A stretch of 64,000 bases of DNA from Symbiodinium natans (taxonomy: Eukaryota; Sar; Dinophyceae; Suessiales; Symbiodiniaceae). The stretch lies in assembly GCA_905221605.1 (NCBI GenBank), contig CAJNDS010002117.1:124001-188000 (forward strand), written 5' to 3'. This document shows positions 57,801-64,000 of the stretch, piece by piece (the first letter of the stretch is position 1; each line of letters starts with the position of its first letter). A model generated the notes under the pieces. That model was not told the DNA's origin and made no database searches. It was given only the letters and a program-made list of their open reading frames with translations. The position numbers were made by a program, and so were the translations under genes.

Positions 57801-58425
57801 ATCGTTATGTTTTACTATAATTATACAAAATCGTCTGTCTCTTCACTCTCTCACACACACATATACATATGTGAATGTCTATATATATATATATGTTTAT
57901 ACATAGTGTTTACGTTATATGATATTCCCCTATAAGGGTCCATTCACCTATCTTTGGTGTATATTTGGGCCTTACAGGTAGTTGCTTTAGGGCCCAAGAA
58001 CATATCATACAGGTACATGGACCGCTGGGTTAACTTTGGGATTATATAGGGATTATAATACCCCCAAAATGGCTACTAAAGGTCACCTACTCTACTACTA
58101 AGTCTATCTTGTACTACAACACATTGCCCTAAAGGCCCATGTACAATATTATTCCATACTTGGGCCTCAAAAGTCCCTATACAGGAGGTACTTTAAGGTC
58201 CAAGTATTGCCTATTTAGGTACCTGGACCCTCTTGGTAACCCAGTGGTAATATTATGGTAAGGGGTGCCCTTTTCTGGCTTGGCTTCTTTTATGAGGGAA
58301 CCTTGACCCAAAAAAGAGCAGAAGGGTACCACTGGCCTACCAAGCCCTCAAGGTTAAACCGAGGCCATGAATTCCTCGGCGTAGCTGCTGTATGTCACAA
58401 GCAAAGTCAAACACCACGGCCAGGC
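57800..58425. other. A+T-rich spacer without supported genes
   Basis: Scattered words such as 'ggtacatggacc', 'ggtacctggacc' and 'aaaggcccatgta' recur loosely. A short piece at 58280-58370 is loosely similar to 53720-53820. Confidence 0.5.
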
Positions 58426-58605
58426 CCTAAACCCTAAACCCTAAACCCTAAACCCCAGACCCCAAACCCTAAACCCTAAACCCACAGCCTCGTGGCTCCA
58501 AACCAGGTGGGGCCCCGATGCCAAACCTCGGGCTTGCAGGCCAAGGGAGTTTCGGAAAGGGGATAGGGGTTAGGGGTTAGGGTTTAGGGTTTAGGGTCCT
58601 TGCGG
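58425..58605. repeat. inverted pair of telomere-like tracts
   Basis: CCCTAAA units at 58427-58492 and TTTAGGG units at 58566-58600, separated by about 75 bp of other sequence. Confidence 0.9.
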
Positions 58606-58947
58606 GTTTAGTTGTGGGTGTGGCTTTGTGTCGTAATTTACAGGGTTTCTTGGTTGCCCGTTTGGAAATATTTATTGGAAGCGTTCGGTGTGCAGTTTGA
58701 TTTGAGGCTGACGGCTCAGGTGGTTGAAAGTTGATGGAGACCAACACGACAACCGTGTAGGTTGTTAAAGATGGTAGACATTGTCTGGGATATCATTGGC
58801 GAGCGTACAGTTTAGCACAACATGGTATACATTGGTTCCATATCATTGGCAATACTTTTGGGTTCGCAGCGGGTGAGCCGCTGCAGCACTACGCGGAAAC
58901 TTCTCACTTTCTTGTTGCAGCGAGAGGCACTGACAGGCTAACATGCC

Positions 58948-59560
58948 ATGAATAGTGTCAAGCCCCGAGGAGTCATAGGGGCGGACGGAACCGCCCTGCG
59001 ACTTTACAAGAGACGCGGCCACAATCACTTCGTGGCATTGTGGGGCCTGGTGGAACGACCGAGATCTGCAGCCGCACCCCGAATGCTCGTCTATCTCGTT
59101 CCCGTCAAGAAAGTGTCTCCGAACAGCGTTGTCCAGTGCAGAGAAGACGTCCTAGGAGCAGAAGGCTTGAAGAGCATCCTGCCCTGTCAGCGTGGAGGAC
59201 GTCGAGTTGAGAGCCTTCCCATAAGCGACGGAGCAAAAACTCTACGCAGGATTAGCAGAGGAACATGCCTTGAAACATGAGTTCGTGGTGCACAGTCGAG
59301 GAGCATGGTCCCGCGATCACAACTCGCGCTCCCACGGCAAGCTTAAGATCAACACAGGTCTCATCGACCAGCGTCGGTCAAACATCAAAGCCTACTTGCC
59401 GAAGAGTCTCACAGCAAGACCTGTGGGTGTATGTGTACTCCTACTGGTTGCGGGCACATTTTCCAGATGTTCATACACGCACGGCAATGATCGTGAATGA
59501 TTTGAAAAGGGTCTGGCCTAAGCACGGTCAGAAAGCGGGGCATTGGCAGAATAGCCGACA
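58948..59560 (+). pseudogene. decayed DDE transposase, ISXO2/IS1595 (Merlin-like)
   Basis: The first frame (58948-59240) reads GVIGADGTALRLYKR, GHNHFVALWGLVER, LVYLVPVKKVSP and PISDGAKT. These suit the two catalytic-Asp regions of the ISXO2-like transposase domain. After a one-base shift near 59241 the adjacent frame continues EEHALKHEFVVHSRGAW and INTGLIDQRRSNIKAYLPKS, where families usually have the third acidic residue and the W-x-x-(L/I)-K motif. A further shift near 59415 leads to DLWVYVYSYWLRAHFPDV. At least two frameshifts make it non-functional. Terminal inverted repeats were not found. Eukaryotic transposons with this domain are called Merlin; a horizontally acquired bacterial IS is the alternative. 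Confidence 0.6.
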
Positions 59561-59913
59561 GCGCTGCAGGGGCGCCTGAGGCAAGAAGCGGAATGCGTGT
59601 TCTGCGGACAGCGTTGTTGAGCAGCATTTGCTTGTCAAGCCCCCTCTTGCGGCGTACGCAGGTCGAGGGAAGGAAAGAAGACGAGCCCGTGTCGCCGACT
59701 GCATCGGAACTCAAGTGCTACATGGCACATGCTTTGGAAGAAACCAGGCTTCAGCTTGGCAGTTTGACATGAGGGAGTAATTGAAGAGGGTCAGGCGTCC
59801 GTTTTGCCGAAGTAGCGTAAGGAAGTCGCAGGGGGTATAGCACTGGAACACAGAACAGATGTTTTTTTTCTAGAAAAAATTGTTTTGCACATATATGTCC
59901 AATGTGTTAGGAA

Positions 59914-60594
59914 ATGCCGTCGCCCTTGGATGCAGCAGACAGTCCATGGACCAAGCGCTACAAGCAATGGTACAGGATACAGGGCGAGAAGGTTGAGACA
60001 ACTGCTAGGTGGCGAATTTTGATGGAGCAGTCAGCCAGACTGCAATGGAAGAGAAAGAATGCTTTTCAGAAGAGGATCATGCGGGACGTGGCCCGGTGGC
60101 CGCAGAAGCAGAAGACAAGAACCTGTTGCAGGCAGCTGCAGCAGGTCTTGCGACAGAAGGTAGCATGCCGCACGAGATCCACGTGGATGTGGACAGGAAG
60201 CAGAAGAGTTGCGGAACCAGGCTGTCCCATATTATATTATCATGAAAAACAGAAGAGGTTCAAATGGGGCGGCTGCAAACACCATCCGAAGAGAAGCTTG
60301 CAGCCACACGTGAGAGCTCCAGGAACCCAGCGAGGCAAGAGTGTTTTCAGATGCTCGCAGTTCTGGGCTCGTGGTTCCAAGCCAGAAGCAAAATGCTTCT
60401 TCAATGCACCATTCCCCAAAGCTTTGCTGTGCCATCTACTCTTCGTTGCAGATGTCCCTGGCGCGCAGGTTGTGCTAGCCGCTAGTGGAAGAAACGCATG
60501 TGTGGGGTGCTCAACCCCAGTACACCCCTGCGCAAGGATGACACGCATAGTCGCGACGAACATCGTAGCTCAAGCACCTATGACGACATTATGA
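59914..60594 (+). CDS. open frame, unrecognised
   Basis: 226 open codons, basic and Cys/Arg-rich. A second frame (60009-60245) looks more protein-like locally (EEKECFSEEDHAGRGPVAAE). The mixed signals suggest spliced exons or a decayed gene rather than one continuous protein. Confidence 0.25.
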   Translation: MPSPLDAADSPWTKRYKQWYRIQGEKVETTARWRILMEQSARLQWKRKNAFQKRIMRDVARWPQKQKTRTCCRQLQQVLRQKVACRTRSTWMWTGSRRVAEPGCPILYYHEKQKRFKWGGCKHHPKRSLQPHVRAPGTQRGKSVFRCSQFWARGSKPEAKCFFNAPFPKALLCHLLFVADVPGAQVVLAASGRNACVGCSTPVHPCARMTRIVATNIVAQAPMTTL

Positions 60595-61169
60595 CGACGA
60601 GAGATGTTGGGGATGGGATTTGGGCGTAGATAGCTTTTGGGTTTTTGAGCCTTGGGCCCCTAGGAGTCCTCGAGATGTAGAATCCTCTAGATGATGTACC
60701 CCACAGTGAACGAGAAAGGCTCTCCCCAGCACCCACTAACTTTTCACTGGGCCTCGTAACCCTCATGACTCATAACCTCCAAGATAGGCACATTTAGAGA
60801 GACTTCAGAACCTCAGACAGCGAAGGCCAGCAAAACGTGAAAAACGCCAAAACGGGACATGTGTGAAGCGAGCCGAACAAAACAGAGGACGATGTCGAAT
60901 TCACCACGCAGGCCAGCATTTTCAAGCTGCAGACACAGTCCAACCCGAAAAGCCATTACGGAAACGCGCGCGTTTTTCAGTATTCGACTCAGTAAGAAAA
61001 ACGCAGCTACACAACAACGATGCGCGGCAAGGAACACAAACGAGACGCGTCGGAAAAATTGCGAAAACATCGCGCAGGATAGTGTTTTCAAGAAGGAAGC
61101 TAGTCCGCGAAGCAGAACAGCAAGAGAAAGAAGCAATAACATGCGAAAACACCACCCCCGCAAGTGAAC

Positions 61170-61268
61170 CCGCTAGGCTTAGGGTTTAGGGTTTAGGGTT
61201 TCGGGTTTCGGGTTTAGGGTTTAGGATTAGGGTTTAGGATTTCGGGTTTAGGGTTTAGGGTTTAGGGC
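61170..61268. repeat. interstitial telomere-like tract (TTTAGGG)n
   Basis: About a dozen TTTAGGG or TTTCGGG units with some single-base variants. All are in one orientation. Confidence 0.92.
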
Positions 61269-61436
61269 TTGAACGGCGGCCGCAGGTGCTGAATATTCTT
61301 CTGGTGCCAATGCCAAGTGGCTTTGGGGGTGGCTTCGGGATCACAGCCTCCAGCAATACAAGCGGCGAAGCTGAACTAAGTGCAAGAAAGTCTCGCCTAC
61401 CCATGGACACACAACATTTGAAAGAGCCTCGGTAGG

Positions 61437-62407
61437 ATGCTTTGCCTGTGGCGGAGCTGCCATCGACTTCTTTGGTGGGGGGGCCGGAGTGGCATTCTCC
61501 TGAGCCGGCAGGCTTCACCGTGTGCACAGTGGTGCAGTAAGTCTACAAATGTCTACAAGATTGAGGGCGTACCTTATCGTGCTGCACCACACATCCTTCT
61601 TGGCCACTCAACTTGGCCAATCGGTCGTCCCACTTCAGCGAGGAATGGGCCTGATGCGAGCGCAACACCAGCGGCCAGCGGGCAGTCTTGCAAAGTGTGC
61701 GAGCTATCGACATCTCGTGACATCTTTTGTGACACTTGGCGCCTCTACGGCTTCTGCGAGCTGCTCGGTGTCGCAGGCCCTCACCCGTTTGCCCGGCTGC
61801 GTCAGTTCTCGGAGCATGCCTTGGGAGTGCTCTCGCATCAAGGATCCCGGATCCCTGTCATCCCTGTCAAACCGTCAAGTCGCGTTGAGAGCCGAGTGGC
61901 TTGTTGGGAGCCACGCTTTGATGTTCAATGGTGGAAATTCGACCTACAGGTCAGGACGCAGAACACTGCAATCCATGTGCAAAGAGACCGGCACGCCGCT
62001 TAGCCGCTTAGGCGCCTTCTCTACCCCACGCAACCTCCCTTGCAGCCCAGTGCAGCGTTCGCCTGGGCTGCGCCGTCCACTTGTTCGAGGTCTTGGAGCA
62101 CGATGCCCTCGCAACCGCAGGCATCCGCCAAGCGGTCGTCCCACTTCAGAGCCTGGGGTTCTGCTCAGCTCAGCTTGCGCCTGAAGGATCCCACTTAAGG
62201 CGGCTCTATGACGGCCTGTACAAGGCGGCCGAGGGGCGCTATGTGCTTCCACTGCCGGCTTCAGCTCCTCCAGCTTTGCAACCATCACAGTCCTCATGGG
62301 CCTCAAGAATCGAAGAGTTGCGCCATTGCGAGTTCCACCCCAGACAGAGACAAGAGACTGCTCGGGCAGCGACACATCCTGCTGCGAAGTGTCCTGTGAC
62401 GCTTTGA
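61437..62407 (+). CDS. probable multi-exon gene, unrecognised
   Basis: Plus-strand frames read like protein in blocks: about 61700-61830 (SRDIFCDTWRLYGFCELLG, then HPFARLRQFSEHALGVL) and 62081-62300 (LFEVLEHDALATAGIRQAVV, LQSLGFCSAQLAPEGSHLRR, LYDGLYKAAEGRYVLPL). The word 'cggtcgtcccacttcag' occurs in both halves (61621 and 62133), giving VVPLQ each time, so part of the gene may be internally duplicated. The strand is opposite to the other genes. The minus strand is also open in places, so orientation is not certain. I recognise no family. Confidence 0.4.
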
Positions 62408-62765
62408 CGCTGAGCTACGCCGAGCTCAAAGGACTCTTCAACTCTAACCGACAAGCTTCTGCACTCTTCTGCACACCTCTTAAGGCCTGTCTTGTTTACG
62501 TGGGTTTCTGGGTTTGGGGGTTTCGCTGTTCAGGGCTCAGTGGGGTCTGCCACGGCTCTCGGCTTGGAATTCTCCACTTCTGTTAGATTTTAAGGCTCAA
62601 TGTCTAGGGTCTCTTTGGGGTTCTAATCTGGGTTTATCCACTCCTTACCAAAGCCTTTCTTTCGGCTCCGAGCTTCGAGCATCCCATTTGGGCCATGGTT
62701 TTATTTCCATATAGAAAATCTGGAGCCCTTCCACGGAACCCTTCCACGACATTTGAGTGTATCGG
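62390..62765. repeat. dispersed repeat family, copy 3
   Basis: Matches copy 1 (20310-20680) in the same orientation from 'cgctttgacgctgagctacg' through 'aggcctgtcttgtttac', 'gggtttatccactccttacc' and 'cccttccacggaaccc'. The downstream half present in copies 1 and 2 is missing. Confidence 0.85.
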
Positions 62766-62769
62766 CAAT

Positions 62770-64000
62770 GGCCTGTTGTAATTCGCAATTCCTTCTTGCC
62801 CTCCCTGGTCGTCTTGACAAGCTGGGAAATTTGAGCCCCTCTTGCCCTTCTTGGCCTTGATTTCTCTTCTTCTCCTTCTTGAAGTTATGTTTCGGACGGA
62901 CCAGGCTGGTAACTCTGCAGCGGGCAAGATCCGGGAATAGGCAGGAAGGCGGGGGAGACGTGTAAGTCGGGAGGCAAGACGTGGCAACGGGCAACACGAC
63001 GGGACAAGACGGCGCAAGACGGGGCAAGGCAGCCAGGCGGGTATAGAAGGATAAGACGTAATAGTCAGGGCTACTGCTGTTGACTCAGCTGGCATTTGTA
63101 TGTGCATGATAACCAGCCAGGTCTGGGCACCACCGGAGTTTGACACGTGCTTGGGGTTGATAAGGCTTATGGTTCGGGATGTAAGGGATTTTCCCGTTAG
63201 GCCTGGCCGCCTTGAGAGTCATTGGCAACGCTAAACTTTAAACCCTCTAGGGTTCAGATTGTCTGGGGTCCAGAACCAGGGCTTTTTTGTCCCGGCGGGG
63301 CGGGCGACGGGGCGCAGGAAACTCTGGGCAGGCGAAGCACTCTGCGGTCATTCACTTTAGCTGCCGACAGTACCTGGACCCTTGGCCTTGGCGTTCTTCG
63401 TCGCTAGCGAGTTTGAGTGTTAGTCTGTGCTATGCAGAAAGAAACAAGCATCCATTGCCGTACGAAAGTACACTTGAGTGCATAGCTGATCCACCATAAT
63501 GGGCTCACATGTCGTTCCCAACCGGAAACTTTGGAGTCCAAACCTTCTGGCACGATATCGCGCATGCAAAAACAGTGGGTTTAGGGTCTAGCTTTACAGG
63601 GCTACATGTGATTCCGTAATAATTGCCATGCAGAGCTAAGGGCTATGTCGAGCCTTGACGACCCTACCTCCAAGCAAGACTAAACTCAAGCCTAGCTCCG
63701 CCAGCTCTCGTGAAAAGACACTTGCGTCGCCTGCCAAAGGTTGCCCCCGTTGAACCAGACCAGATCCGCCATTGCTAGTAGTGACGAAAAAGGTGGGCTT
63801 CCCCGACTTGCTTCTAAACACGGGAAAATTGCGTGCGCGAATCGTGGTTATGTAAAGGTTACACTTCGGGCGGGTCAATTGTCGTTATAGCACCTCCTCT
63901 CCTGGATCCTGCGTGAGAGCGCATTCGTCTGTCTTGAGCAAGATGGACGGCACGTGGAGATGCTTGCAAAGAACATTGCAAGAGCCCCCTCGTCATCCAC
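62770..64000. other. right end, no supported gene
   Basis: Contains a short 'acggggcaagacg' reiteration at 62980-63035. A 27-bp block 'caagcctagctccgccagct' at 63686 is nearly identical to one at 45480. No exon could be defended here. Confidence 0.4.

Noticed and set aside
60813-61163. Hydrophobic 116-codon frame on the minus strand resembling a membrane protein
   Set aside because: The plus strand is open in two frames over the same bases and no family pattern is visible.

Overview
The window looks like nuclear DNA of a dinoflagellate, probably of the Symbiodiniaceae type, although the species cannot be named from sequence alone. Four observations support this. (1) Genes are spliced into very small exons whose introns begin with GC, GA or GT and end in AG followed by G. 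(2) There are many interstitial TTTAGGG/CCCTAAA tracts, the telomere type reported for dinoflagellates. (3) Nearly all recognisable genes lie on one strand. (4) Bacterial-type metabolic enzymes sit beside large amounts of satellite DNA. Nothing suggests a prokaryotic chromosome: there are no operons, no ribosome-binding sites, no rRNA or tRNA that I could find, and no CRISPR array.

Layout. 0.6-12.7 kb is the gene-rich end, all on the minus strand. From right to left it holds a membrane-anchored cytochrome b5-like heme/steroid-binding (MAPR-type) gene in at least 8 exons (9926-12662), a single-exon membrane-anchored medium-chain reductase (7218-8447), a single-exon YhiN/HI0933-type flavoprotein (5217-6653), and a homodimeric (AceE-type) pyruvate dehydrogenase E1. 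The last has a mitochondrial-type leader and a paired EF-hand, and runs off the left edge (609-4637, 14 exons located). 15.9-18.0 kb is tandem repeat. 18.25-20.06 kb is an ankyrin-repeat gene (minus). 20.3-27 kb is repeats, microsatellites and C-rich satellite. 27.3-28.4 kb is one unrecognised single-exon gene (minus). 28.6-43.2 kb is almost entirely repeats: a 51-bp array, a 69-bp array, a 41-bp array with a 371-bp higher-order unit, and about 207-bp palindromic MITE-like elements. 43.3-49.3 kb is low in repeats and holds one coiled-coil gene split into small exons (about 47.86-49.02 kb, minus). 49.8-50.7 kb is a foldback element. 50.8-57.1 kb is scrambled repeats, telomere-like tracts and a second array of the 69-71-bp satellite in the opposite orientation. 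58.9-59.6 kb holds a decayed DDE (ISXO2/Merlin-like) transposase. 61.4-62.4 kb is probably coding on the plus strand.

How the parts relate. The genes do not form a single pathway. AceE would feed mitochondrial acetyl-CoA production. The flavoprotein and the reductase are redox enzymes of uncertain substrate, and the MAPR-type protein would bind heme at a membrane. The most interesting gene is the EF-hand/AceE fusion, which would place a calcium sensor on the committed step of pyruvate oxidation. The most interesting structural theme is that tandem arrays recur as inverted pairs around a core, as in foldback transposons. All splice models here come from reading frame, family similarity and splice signals by eye; no alignment or transcript was available.
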